A stretch of 35,956 bases of DNA from contig VGTH01000052.1 in the NCBI GenBank assembly GCA_016874755.1, positions 1 to 35,956 of the forward strand, in the 5' to 3' direction. Positions 1 to 7,548 of the stretch are shown here, piece after piece. Origin of the DNA: Deltaproteobacteria bacterium (lineage in GTDB: Bacteria > Desulfobacterota > Binatia > UBA9968). Position 1 is the first letter of the stretch, and every line of letters starts with the position of its first letter. Both the position numbers and the translations under genes were made by a program. The notes below the pieces were generated by a model. That model saw only the letters and a list, made by a program, of their open reading frames with translations. It was not told the origin of the DNA and did not search any database.

Positions 1-129
1 CCTCAGTGTGCTTTTCTCTCATCGGCGTATCCTTTCCTGCCTGCGCCAACAGGCAGCCTTTCGTTTTTAGATTCGCGAAAGGGTACGCCTACCTATTTCC
101 TATTTCCACACGCTTTGATCATAGCTCTG
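1..129 (+). repeat. Terminal inverted repeat, left copy, structured
   Basis: Bases 1-129 are the exact reverse complement of 35828-35956; identity stops sharply at base 130. The element can fold. Bases 24-36 pair with 77-89 (13 bp, one G-T wobble), and 37-43 pair with 50-56 (7 bp, loop CGCCAA). Bases 57-63 (CCTTTCG) can compete with 31-36 for the same partner, 76-82 (CGAAAGG). It lies 125 nt upstream of the PEP-CTERM gene on its sense strand. It could be a 5' regulatory element, a dispersed palindromic repeat, or a multicopy sequence at which an assembly stopped. I could not match it to a known riboswitch class. Confidence 0.95.
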
Positions 130-151
130 TAAGAGAACTATACACTTTTGA

Positions 152-181
152 TTGACAGAACAGGACAAAATCTTCTTTAGT
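152..181 (+). promoter_or_regulatory. Candidate sigma-70-type promoter for the PEP-CTERM gene
   Basis: A perfect -35 hexamer TTGACA (152-157) is followed after 18 bp by TTTAGT (176-181), which matches four of six -10 positions. It lies between the terminal repeat and the start codon at 255. If used, the repeat would be upstream of the transcript rather than inside it. The long spacer and weak -10 keep confidence low. Confidence 0.3.
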
Positions 182-197
182 TTCAAGGATTGCTCAC

Positions 198-213
198 CGG
201 TATAGGATTTGCC
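198..213 (+). promoter_or_regulatory. Candidate sigma-54 (-24/-12) promoter
   Basis: GG at 199-200 and GC at 211-212 are 12 bp apart, with TT immediately before the GC, matching the invariant parts of the TGGCAC-N5-TTGC consensus. The CAC part is not conserved. RpoN control of PEP-CTERM protein genes through PrsK/PrsR is described for other bacteria, which makes the match worth noting. The sequence alone does not prove use. Confidence 0.2.
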
Positions 214-254
214 TTTGATATACCTCAAGTCACCAGGACAAGCTTGGGAGAATC

Positions 255-935
255 ATGAAGATATTGCGCCGCTTATCCTTCTTAGCAGTCTCGTTCTGGG
301 GGTGCATTGGACTCTTTTCGTCGATGAGTCCTGCCCGCGCGGGAGCGATTAGCGGAACCAACTCGATCACCGGGCTCTTTGATGCGAGTGTTGGCAATCG
401 GCAAATCACTTTCACAGGCTTCGAGCCTGGGTTCGGCAACGGTGTCATCGCCGATGTGAATATTTCGATCAACTATGCCAAGGCCGATGGTGAAGCGTTC
501 AATCCACCATTTCCCACCTTTGACCGACCGTTTTTTAACGAGATACATTTTGCGATCATCGCTCCAAACGGTATGACCGTTGAGTTGATTGCAGCAAACA
601 GCTTCAATGAAGGTGCGGGCGGCACCAACTTTGATGCCACACAGACCTTCGATCAGCAAGCTGCCAATGTCGTCAATGTGAATCTCGATCTGCCAGCTGC
701 GGGAAGCTTCCGTCCGACCGGACCCGGCAGCTTGAACGATTTCAATGGCTTCTCAGCCCTGGGCACCTGGACGCTGTTCATAGAAGATACTGTTATCGAC
801 GACGCTCTACGATTTCGTAGCTTTACGCTTAACATTATTACCGACGTGTTTAGCGTCCCCGAACCGACGAGTTTATTGCTCCTGACCTTGGGCATTGTCG
901 GATTGACCTTGCGTCGTCGTAGATTTTCGAACTAA
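255..935 (+). CDS. Secreted PEP-CTERM protein with P-domain-like fold
   Basis: This 226-residue exported protein has an N-terminal signal peptide (basic start, hydrophobic 8-22, likely cleavage after ARA near 27-29). Its C-terminal sorting tag is VPEP at 201-204, a hydrophobic stretch LLLLTLGIVGL, and then four arginines. Such tags are cut by an exosortase and usually mark proteins for the outer surface or extracellular matrix. The body (about 45-195) resembles the proprotein-convertase P domain: NEIHFAIIAPNG, the SLNDFNGFSALGTWTLFIED block, and a final beta strand. No protease domain is attached, so a binding or structural role is more likely than catalysis. GGGAG four bases before the ATG supports the start. 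It is a single-gene unit closed by a terminator. No exosortase gene is present in this window. Confidence 0.88.
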   Translation: MKILRRLSFLAVSFWGCIGLFSSMSPARAGAISGTNSITGLFDASVGNRQITFTGFEPGFGNGVIADVNISINYAKADGEAFNPPFPTFDRPFFNEIHFAIIAPNGMTVELIAANSFNEGAGGTNFDATQTFDQQAANVVNVNLDLPAAGSFRPTGPGSLNDFNGFSALGTWTLFIEDTVIDDALRFRSFTLNIITDVFSVPEPTSLLLLTLGIVGLTLRRRRFSN

Positions 936-960
936 GAAAACTCGCCCGGCCAGTACAAAG

Positions 961-995
961 CCCGCTCTGAGCTGTTTCAGGGCGGGTTTTTTTTT
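961..995 (+). terminator. Intrinsic terminator of the PEP-CTERM gene
   Basis: A stem of CCCGC (961-965) with GCGGG (982-986) is extended by CTGA/TCAG (967-970/977-980) across a single mismatch, then nine T residues at 987-995. It lies 26 nt after the stop codon and separates this gene from the MFS gene. Confidence 0.85.
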
Positions 996-1079
996 GCCTG
1001 CCGAAAACTTTTTCACAGTGTAGTCGCGGCGGCGTTAGACATTTGCCTCTCCTGAGGATAAGGCTGAGGCATTCTCGCC

Positions 1080-2348
1080 ATGCCCGATCCCTCGCAGGAA
1101 AAAACTTCGGCTCTGCGCCGCTATGGTCTCGTCGCGCTCGGCTTTATTCACATCGCTGTGGGCCGCGGTCTGCACGGCACCTTCGGTGTGTTTTTTGTTG
1201 CCTTTCTTGACGCCTTTGGCTGGAGCCGCGCGGTCACGGCTGGTGCCGCCTCGCTGGCGATCATTGTCGAGGGAATTTTCCATCCGATCGTCGGCACGCT
1301 GACGGATCGGATCGGCGGCCGCAAGACCCTCTTGTTGGGCGGCCTCGTGCTCGCCATTGGTTTGGCCTTTAGTGCTACGGTCAACTCGGTTTGGCAACTT
1401 TATTTTTGGGTTGGCGTTGTCTCTGCGGCGGGTATCTCGCTCATTGGCATGGTGCCGCACGTGGCGATCATCTCGCGTCAGTACGCGAACCGCAAAGCGA
1501 CAGCGTTGGGCATTGCCTGGGCGGGCGGCGGCGTCGGCATTTTTGTGCTCGTGCCGGTGACGGCCGCGATGATTGCAAACTGGGGCTGGGCCTCCGCCTA
1601 TATTGGCCTGGCTGTGATGGTGGCGATACTGGTGATACCGCCGGTATTATTTTTCATCCGCGCGGATCATGAGCAAGCGCAAGGCACGGCGAGCCAATCC
1701 CATGCGCCTGGTCATGCTAAGCACGCCGTAGACGACGGCGACTGGACCGTCAAACAAGCTTTGACCAATTCTTCCTTTTGGCTGCTCTTTGGCGCCAGAG
1801 TTCTGGCGAGCCTCGGCAATCAAATCATTGTGACCCATCAGGTCGCCCATGCCGTGGACGTCGGCTATCCGAAGATTTTCGCGGCGTCGATCTTCGGCGT
1901 TATGGGCGTGGTCAGCATCGCCGGGCGGATCTTGTTCGGCTACCTGGCCGACCGCATGCGCCGTGAACTGGTTTACACCTGGGTTCAGGCGGTGTCCGCA
2001 GTGGGAACTGTAGCCTTGCTGGCGACCACGGACAATTCCATGCCGATCTTGCTCTACGCCTACGCCGTATTCTACGGCATGGGCCAGGGTTCGCGCGCGC
2101 TGGTTTTGTCGGCGATTTCTATCGACGTGTTCAAGGGCAAGAACTTCGGCGCGATCTTTGGTTACTTTACCTTGAGCGTCGGCGTCGGCGGCGCTATCGG
2201 CGCCTGGCTTGGCGGTTACCTCTTTGACGTCACGCGCAGTTATCAGATCGCGTTTTCGATTTCGTTGGCCTGTTTAATAGGTTCGGTTTTCGTGGTTTTT
2301 ATGAGCACTCGTAGTATCAGAGCACAAAGCGCGGCAAGGGGGGCATAG
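1080..2348 (+). CDS. Major facilitator superfamily (MFS) transporter
   Basis: This 422-residue inner-membrane carrier has about 12 transmembrane helices. The MFS signature loop between helices 2 and 3 is clear (GTLTDRIGGRK, residues 72-82), and its counterpart GYLADRMRR lies in the second half near residue 290. A hydrophilic loop at about 195-225 separates the two six-helix halves. General appearance (MCT/OFA-like, GRGLHGTFGVFFVAF near the N terminus) suggests organic-anion or monocarboxylate transport, but the substrate cannot be read from the sequence. The start is the first ATG; the ribosome site is weak (GAGG about 10 bases upstream). It ends 2 nt before the glutathione transferase gene, so the two are almost certainly cotranscribed. 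Confidence 0.9.
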   Translation: MPDPSQEKTSALRRYGLVALGFIHIAVGRGLHGTFGVFFVAFLDAFGWSRAVTAGAASLAIIVEGIFHPIVGTLTDRIGGRKTLLLGGLVLAIGLAFSATVNSVWQLYFWVGVVSAAGISLIGMVPHVAIISRQYANRKATALGIAWAGGGVGIFVLVPVTAAMIANWGWASAYIGLAVMVAILVIPPVLFFIRADHEQAQGTASQSHAPGHAKHAVDDGDWTVKQALTNSSFWLLFGARVLASLGNQIIVTHQVAHAVDVGYPKIFAASIFGVMGVVSIAGRILFGYLADRMRRELVYTWVQAVSAVGTVALLATTDNSMPILLYAYAVFYGMGQGSRALVLSAISIDVFKGKNFGAIFGYFTLSVGVGGAIGAWLGGYLFDVTRSYQIAFSISLACLIGSVFVVFMSTRSIRAQSAARGA

Positions 2349-2350
2349 GG

Positions 2351-2968
2351 ATGATTCAACTTTACACTTGGGGCACGCCCAACGGCAAGAAAGTTTCTAT
2401 CATGTTGGAAGAGACCGGCCTGCCATATGAAGTGCATGCGATCAACATCGGCCAGGGCGATCAGCTGAAGCCAGAGTATCTGGCGATCAATCCCAATAAT
2501 AAAATTCCGGCGATCATCGACAGCGATGGCCCCGGCGGTAAACCACTCAAGCTATTCGAGTCGGGCGCCATCTTAATCTACCTGGCCGACAAGAGCGGCA
2601 AGCTCTGGCCGGCTGACATGGCGAGGCGCTACGAAGTAGTTCAGTGGCTGATGTTCCAAATGGGCGGTGTCGGGCCGATGTTCGGCCAGGCCAATTATTT
2701 TTACCGGCTCGAACCGAAAAATCCCGGTGCCATCGAGCGCTTCTACAAAGAAGCGATCCGGCTTTACAACGTGCTCGACAAGGAGTTGGGCCAACGCGAA
2801 TATCTTGCCGGCGAATATTCGATTGCCGATATCGCGACCTATCCTTGGGTCGGACGCCATGAAGGGCACAACGTGAAGTTGGAAGAGTTTTCCAATGTAA
2901 AACGCTGGTTCGATCAGATCGGCAAAAGGCCGGCGGTGCAGCGGGGGATGGAGATACCGAAGAGGTAG
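2351..2968 (+). CDS. Glutathione S-transferase, Nu-class-like (YfcG/YghU type)
   Basis: This 205-residue cytosolic thiol transferase has a thioredoxin-like N-terminal domain with the Nu-class opening TWGTPNGKKVSIMLEE (Thr9 and Asn11 in place of the catalytic Tyr or Ser of other classes). The cis-proline segment NPNNKIPAI is at 47-55 and the glutathione-binding ESGA at 70-73. An all-helical C-terminal domain follows, with EYLAGEYSIADIATYPWV. Homologues act as disulfide-bond reductases or peroxidases using glutathione. Translation is coupled to the MFS gene: GGGG at the end of that gene serves as ribosome site, and only 2 nt separate them. A shared detoxification or catabolic role is inference. 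Confidence 0.92.
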   Translation: MIQLYTWGTPNGKKVSIMLEETGLPYEVHAINIGQGDQLKPEYLAINPNNKIPAIIDSDGPGGKPLKLFESGAILIYLADKSGKLWPADMARRYEVVQWLMFQMGGVGPMFGQANYFYRLEPKNPGAIERFYKEAIRLYNVLDKELGQREYLAGEYSIADIATYPWVGRHEGHNVKLEEFSNVKRWFDQIGKRPAVQRGMEIPKR

Positions 2969-2970
2969 CG

Positions 2971-3055
2971 CCTAGCGTCTCGGGTCTAGCGTTTTGCGTT
3001 AAGCGTTCCGCCGCCCTCCAACCCTAGACGCTAGACGACAAAGACTAGACGCTAT
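2971..3055. repeat. Intergenic palindromic repeat cluster, CTAGACGCTA family
   Basis: The whole gap between the GST and ThDP genes is built from copies of one short motif in both orientations: CTAGCGTCT (2972-2980), TCTAGCG (2984-2990), CTAGACGCTAGACG (3024-3037) and CTAGACGCTA (3045-3054). The same core returns at 16219-16255, so it is a dispersed repeat family. It can form long hairpins but has no T-tract. Confidence 0.75.
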
Positions 3056-3071
3056 TCCGAAAGGATTCTAA

Positions 3072-4838
3072 ATGTCCAAGACCGAAAAGCCCCGCGCCGA
3101 GTGGGGATCGGACGTTGTCGTCGATCTGCTCAAGGCGTTTGAGTTCGAATACATCGCCATCAATCCCGGCGCGACGTTTCGCGGCTTGCACGATTCTCTC
3201 GTGAATTACGGCGGCAACCATGCGCCGGAGATTATTCTCTGCAATCACGAAGAGATCGCTGTCGCGCTGGCGCATGGCTACGCCCGTGCGAAGGGTAGGC
3301 CGATGGCGGCGGCGGTGCACAACGTTGTCGGTTTGCAGCACGCCTCCATGGCGATCTACAACGCCTGGGCAGATCGCTTGCCCGTAATCGTGCTCGGCGG
3401 CACCGGGCCGATGGACTCGGCCAACCGGCGGCCCTGGATCGACTGGGTGCACACCGCTAACGTGCAGGGCAATCTGGTGCGCGACTTCTGCAAGTGGGAC
3501 GATCAACCGGCGAGCGTCGAGGCGGTGCCAGATTCGTTCATCCGTAGCTATCGCTTGGCGACCACCGATCCCATGGGGCCGGTCTACATTTGCTATGACG
3601 GCGATGTGCAGGAGAAGCAGCTGTCCGGCGAGATTTCAGTAGACATTTCGCGCTACCCCGCACCGCTGCCGCTGCAAGCGCCGGAAGAAGGTTTTGAGAA
3701 AACCATCCGCTTAATTCTCGAAGCGAAGCGTCCGGTGATTATTGCCGACTGGGTTGGGCGCAAGGAGGCCGGTTTCAAAGCGCTCGGCGAGTTGGCAGAA
3801 ATGCTCGCCGCGCCGGTGCTCGATCAGTTCGGCCGGTTTAATTTCCCTGTGCAGCATCCGCTCAATCTCACCGGCCAGACTGATAAAGTGATTCCCCGGG
3901 CGGACTTAATTCTTGCCCTTGACGTTCCTGACCTCGAAGGCGCCACGGTACGCCGCGCTCAAGAGCGCGGCAATCGCAAAGCGACTCCATTGATCGCGCC
4001 GGGGACGAAGATGCTCAACGTCGCGTTGGACGATCTCCTCGTGCGCGCCTGGGCGACGGATTTTAACAAGCTGCGCGAAGCGGATCTGATGATTCTCGCC
4101 GACACTGCCCTATTCTTGCCTGAGTTGGTGCGGCGCTTGACAGGGGAGAAGAGACTTGCGGATCAACAGGGCGCCATCGGCCAGCGGCGCGCCGAGTGGA
4201 GCAAGATCTACGAAGACAAAAAGGCGGCGTTGGAAAAAGAGCTGAAAGCCAAATGGGATGAAAAGCCGGTGTCGATGACGCGTATTTACGCCGAGATCAA
4301 CGAAGCGCTCAAGAACGAAGATTGGGTGCTGACCAACGGCAGCTCGCAGGGAAAAGAGAATTTCTATCTGCCGGCCACCAAGTTCAATCAGATTCTCGGC
4401 AAATACAAAGGCGGCGGCTTGGGCTACGGGATGCCGGCGTCACTGGGAGCAGCGCTCGCGCTCAAAGGCTCAGGCAAATTCTGCATCAACATCCAGCCCG
4501 ACGGCGATCTATTGTTCACTGTGAGTTCGATCTGGACTGCGGTGCATCATCAAATCCCTCTGCTCAGCATCGTCTGCAGCAATCGTTCTTATTTCAATGA
4601 CGAAGAGCATCAAGAGCGCATCGCGATTCAGCGTAACCGCCCGGCGGAAAATAAGACCATTGGCATCCGTATCGAAGACCCCAACGTCGACTTTGGCGCC
4701 ATGGCGCGCACCTATGGTTGCTGGGGCGCGGGGCCGATTACGGAGCCGAAGGATTTGGTCAAGACTCTGCGCGAGGCGGTGAAGGTCGTCAAGGGCGGCA
4801 AGCCCGCCCTGGTGGATGTGGTTTGTCAGATGCGCTAG
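3072..4838 (+). CDS. Thiamine-diphosphate-dependent enzyme, acetolactate synthase-like
   Basis: This 588-residue soluble enzyme has the three-domain ThDP fold of acetolactate synthase and benzoylformate decarboxylase. The N-terminal PYR domain holds the cofactor-activating glutamate in CNHEEIAVALAHGYARAKG (Glu60). A central domain spans about 205-345. The C-terminal PP domain has the cofactor motif near 476-504. There the usual GDG reads PDGD and the NN end reads SNRSY, so the metal-binding Asp and the last Asn are kept but the first glycine is lost. Such divergence is common in uncharacterised environmental ThDP enzymes of unknown substrate, and I would not call it a biosynthetic IlvB. AAGGA six bases before the ATG fixes the start. 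Confidence 0.85.
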   Translation: MSKTEKPRAEWGSDVVVDLLKAFEFEYIAINPGATFRGLHDSLVNYGGNHAPEIILCNHEEIAVALAHGYARAKGRPMAAAVHNVVGLQHASMAIYNAWADRLPVIVLGGTGPMDSANRRPWIDWVHTANVQGNLVRDFCKWDDQPASVEAVPDSFIRSYRLATTDPMGPVYICYDGDVQEKQLSGEISVDISRYPAPLPLQAPEEGFEKTIRLILEAKRPVIIADWVGRKEAGFKALGELAEMLAAPVLDQFGRFNFPVQHPLNLTGQTDKVIPRADLILALDVPDLEGATVRRAQERGNRKATPLIAPGTKMLNVALDDLLVRAWATDFNKLREADLMILADTALFLPELVRRLTGEKRLADQQGAIGQRRAEWSKIYEDKKAALEKELKAKWDEKPVSMTRIYAEINEALKNEDWVLTNGSSQGKENFYLPATKFNQILGKYKGGGLGYGMPASLGAALALKGSGKFCINIQPDGDLLFTVSSIWTAVHHQIPLLSIVCSNRSYFNDEEHQERIAIQRNRPAENKTIGIRIEDPNVDFGAMARTYGCWGAGPITEPKDLVKTLREAVKVVKGGKPALVDVVCQMR

Positions 4839-4898
4839 CACGACTGGGAAGGAACAGCCTCCGAAAAACGCAAAAGGCGCAAAATAGAATCCGACGTA

Positions 4899-4920
4899 GG
4901 GGTGCGATTCATCGCGCCCG
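4899..4920. repeat. Short hairpin repeat in a convergent gap
   Basis: GGGTGCGAT (4900-4908) can pair with ATCGCGCCC (4911-4919), with one G-T pair, between two convergent genes. Its GTAGGGG outer edge resembles the stronger hairpin at 34117-34149, also between convergent genes. Upstream, 4864-4884 carries the AACGCAAAAGGCGCAAAA string that recurs near 32943. Confidence 0.5.
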
Positions 4921-4964
4921 CGTTTCCAACCACCGATCAGATTTGACGGGCCCAAAAGTCGCAC

Positions 4965-5936
4965 CTATTCCTTCGGCGGCACGATCTCGCGTAGGCTTAG
5001 CAGCGCAAAATCCAAATTCGCCACGCCGTCTGTTCTCAACGTTGTCTGCCAGCCGCCCCAGTCGACGAGCTTCGAATATTTGCCAGTACTTTTGCCTTCT
5101 TCGTCAGTATATTCCGCAAAGAGTCGCCAGTTGTTGCGCGGCTTACCGGTCACTGCTTCGAAAGGCTCCGTGTCTAGGTAGAGACGATTAGTAACTCGCT
5201 GGGGTTGGTTGGGCATCGTGAAGCTGACCAGCTTCAAGCCAAACCAGCGATCCGGCGTCAGCGCGGCGTCGAAGTGGGGCCTGAGTGTAATGTAGTCGTA
5301 AATCGGGTGCGTTAGTTCCTTGCCGAAGCGCGCCACGGCGCCCATGGTCGCGGCTTGAAAGGTCATCATGGTGCATGAAGCCAGGTCGGGATTTTTCTCC
5401 GTATGGGCGCCGCCGCGGATTTTTAGCGAGATCGCCGCGCGTTTCGGATCGGTGATGCCGCGCACTCGCACATAGGCGGTGAACTCTTGGTTCCTTGTAT
5501 CGGCCGGGCTTGCCAAATAGTCCTGCTGAGTTTTCCAGGTGTATTTCTGTACGCCGCCGCTGGCGTAGATGTGCAATCGCGCGGTCTTTCCCGTGGCGCC
5601 CGAGGCATAATTCAAATCATGCGCTGGCACGCTCCAGTAGCGCAGGGCGCCTTCCGTTCGTTCGAGGGCGGTAGTCTTACGTTCGATCTGAAACCGGTTG
5701 GTGCTGTTCGGGTTTTGCGCGCCGAGGTGGAAAGCCGATCCCGATGCACTTGGGAACAGCATCGCCACGGCGTCGAAATCAAGCGCACTGTGCGATGGTT
5801 TTGTGACGTAGACTGGCGTGGGCTGGTTGATGGCAGAATCTGAGCACCCGGCGGCCAGAGTTGCCCAGGCAATTACTGCAATTACCAATGTTGAACGGAC
5901 CTTCACTTTGAAAGGGGAACGCGGAACAGTGAACAT
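4965..5936 (-). CDS. Hypothetical lipoprotein with jelly-roll-like C-terminal part
   Basis: This 323-residue protein has a lipoprotein signal peptide: basic N terminus, hydrophobic stretch 17-29, lipobox LAAGC with the lipidated Cys31. It should sit in the periplasm attached to a membrane. The rest is beta-rich, with regularly spaced aromatic and charged strands (WFGLKLVSFTM, RLYLDTEP, NWRLFAEYTDEEGK, KLVDWGGWQTTLR). This is reminiscent of concanavalin-like carbohydrate-binding or lyase folds, but I recognise no catalytic motif. It starts 3 nt after the stop of the TAXI-protein gene, so it is probably the last gene of that operon. The start lacks a strong ribosome site; translational coupling is likely. 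Confidence 0.75.
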   Translation of the reverse strand: MFTVPRSPFKVKVRSTLVIAVIAWATLAAGCSDSAINQPTPVYVTKPSHSALDFDAVAMLFPSASGSAFHLGAQNPNSTNRFQIERKTTALERTEGALRYWSVPAHDLNYASGATGKTARLHIYASGGVQKYTWKTQQDYLASPADTRNQEFTAYVRVRGITDPKRAAISLKIRGGAHTEKNPDLASCTMMTFQAATMGAVARFGKELTHPIYDYITLRPHFDAALTPDRWFGLKLVSFTMPNQPQRVTNRLYLDTEPFEAVTGKPRNNWRLFAEYTDEEGKSTGKYSKLVDWGGWQTTLRTDGVANLDFALLSLREIVPPKE

Positions 5937-5939
5937 CTG

Positions 5940-7331
5940 CTAAGACGTGTGCGCTTCCATTTTCTGCAACCGCGCCCGCACAAGATCGATATGGCCGCGT
6001 AAATTATAGCTCCAGTCGGCGTAGCTCCTGCCAACGCGGGTATTGTTGACGCCTTGCTCGATCTCGTCGAGGCGGTCCATGTAGCGTTCGATCTGGGCTG
6101 AATCCGGTTGCGTCGAAACGTCGCGTTCCAGCTGTTTGAGATCTTCATACCACTTAAAGACGCGAGACTTCGCCCGCCATTCGATCAGCGTCGGCAAGAA
6201 ACGAATCGCGGGAACCAGAATTGCGACGATCGGAACAAATAAGACGAACATGCGCTCAACAAAATTGGCCAGCCAGAAAGGCAAATAACGCTGCAAGAAG
6301 GGCTTGCCGTTCTGATAAAACCGGCGGGCCTCTTCGGCGAGCGGAAATTCGCCGTCACGCGGTGATGGGAACTCGTTGGCTTTATGTAGCACGCCGGCAC
6401 GTTTGTGCACTTCGCTTGCCGACTCCACGAGCAGAAAGCCCAGCGCCGGGTGAAAATCATCACGTACGATCAGATTGGCAGTGGTCGCCAGCAGTGTCAT
6501 GTCGTGGGCCGGCAAATCCAACGCCAGGTCGATGGCGCCGCGCGGCAAATTGAGGACGCTCAAAAAAGTGAAGCGGCGTGTCAACGCCTCGGCTTGCGCG
6601 ATGCTGGTAAGCTTGATCTCTTTCGCTTTAGCTAGCCTTTGCACGGTCGGGGCGTCAGGGGAGCCGACCAATAAGGCCGCGTCTACTTTGCCAGCGATGA
6701 GCGCGTTGGCGGCGTCATTGGTGCCGAGCGGCAAGAGTTCCGTGGTGGGCGCCAGTGCGCCTCCAGCCTTGAGCAGTTGCAATGCCAGGGCGCGGGTGCC
6801 GCTGCCCTCAGGGCCGACGGCGAGCCGCTTGCCTGCCAGTTGGCTGAATTTGTCGATCGTCTCTTTGCCGCGATAGAAAATCCACAGCGGCTCAAAATAG
6901 ACCGCACCCAAGGAGCTCAGTCCTGGGGGCGACTCGCCGCTGACGATGCCGCCTTGAACCAAGGCCGCTACGACGCCGGAGCTTGAGTCTTGTAAGCGTT
7001 TCAGATTCTCCACCGAGCCTGCCGATCGTTTGAGCTCCATGGCAATCTTCTCTCGCGCCAAAATCTTTTGGTACTGCTGGGCGAATAAATGATAGGCGCC
7101 GCCATCGGCGCCGGTGCTCATGACAAAGCTTTTCGGTGGCGCTGGCTGTACGTATTTCGCTGCAAACCAAAAAGCCGCGATGATTGCCAAAAGAGGCAAC
7201 CCGGCGATGAATAACAATTCTTTGAGCGCGTCACGGTCGAACTGCAAGCGCCCGTCACTGGGTTTGTGGACGACCGCTCGGACGCGCCGCCGGCGTGTCC
7301 GTTGCGAGCTGTTGGGAGGTATTTCTGCCAT
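5940..7331 (-). CDS. Membrane-anchored TAXI-family TRAP solute-binding protein
   Basis: This 463-residue protein has a TAXI-type ligand-binding domain (about 66-330: MSTGADGGAYHLFAQQY, GSVENLKRL, VGPEGSGTRALALQLL). It sits between two membrane spans, an N-terminal anchor (38-58) after a very basic cytoplasmic tail (RTRRRRVRAVV), and a second span at about 358-382. A cytoplasmic helical tail (395-460) has heptad-like charged repeats. Ordinary TAXI proteins are soluble periplasmic partners of DctQM-type permeases; this anchored, two-span form has no permease gene nearby. It might feed a distant permease or act as a sensor; that is inference. The next gene upstream on this strand is the NMT1-like binding-protein region. 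Confidence 0.83.
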   Translation of the reverse strand: MAEIPPNSSQRTRRRRVRAVVHKPSDGRLQFDRDALKELLFIAGLPLLAIIAAFWFAAKYVQPAPPKSFVMSTGADGGAYHLFAQQYQKILAREKIAMELKRSAGSVENLKRLQDSSSGVVAALVQGGIVSGESPPGLSSLGAVYFEPLWIFYRGKETIDKFSQLAGKRLAVGPEGSGTRALALQLLKAGGALAPTTELLPLGTNDAANALIAGKVDAALLVGSPDAPTVQRLAKAKEIKLTSIAQAEALTRRFTFLSVLNLPRGAIDLALDLPAHDMTLLATTANLIVRDDFHPALGFLLVESASEVHKRAGVLHKANEFPSPRDGEFPLAEEARRFYQNGKPFLQRYLPFWLANFVERMFVLFVPIVAILVPAIRFLPTLIEWRAKSRVFKWYEDLKQLERDVSTQPDSAQIERYMDRLDEIEQGVNNTRVGRSYADWSYNLRGHIDLVRARLQKMEAHTS

Positions 7332-7395
7332 GAGTTGCCATAGCCATTAGCAACTCTCGGAAAAATATTCAACTAAATATCGTTGACGGTTGCTC

Positions 7396-7548
7396 CTATT
7401 TGCGGTTGTCCAGACCGGCCTTTGCGCGCCGGTCGCGGATGCTGTCGGCCTGGCTCTCCACTTGGGCGCGCATGGACACGAGGGCTTTGCGATTGTCGTC
7501 GTAGGCCGCTTTGAATTGCTGTTTCGAAGTAAAACCGTTCCCAACCAC
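7396..7548 (-). CDS. 50-codon in-frame reading frame directly after the SBP stop
   Basis: Immediately after the TGA of the NMT1-like gene (7549-7551), the same frame continues with GTG and stays open for 50 codons to a TAG at 7396-7398. Codon choice is coding-like (many C or G third bases). The product is hydrophilic and helical, with SKQQFKAAYDDNRKALVSM followed by an RDRRAKAGLDNRK end. No ribosome site precedes the GTG. It may be a coupled small protein, the detached tail of a once longer binding protein, or a chance open frame. No family recognised. Confidence 0.4.
   Translation of the reverse strand: MVGNGFTSKQQFKAAYDDNRKALVSMRAQVESQADSIRDRRAKAGLDNRK

Noticed and set aside
1-129. c-di-GMP-I (GEMM) riboswitch
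   Set aside because: Only isolated similarities (CCGATG, CGAAAGG on one strand) were found; the conserved GCAAA/ACGCAAAGC core and tetraloop-receptor arrangement are missing on both strands.
1035-1460. 141-residue protein on the - strand
   Set aside because: Lies antisense inside the MFS gene; composition is that of a mirrored frame and it has no family features.
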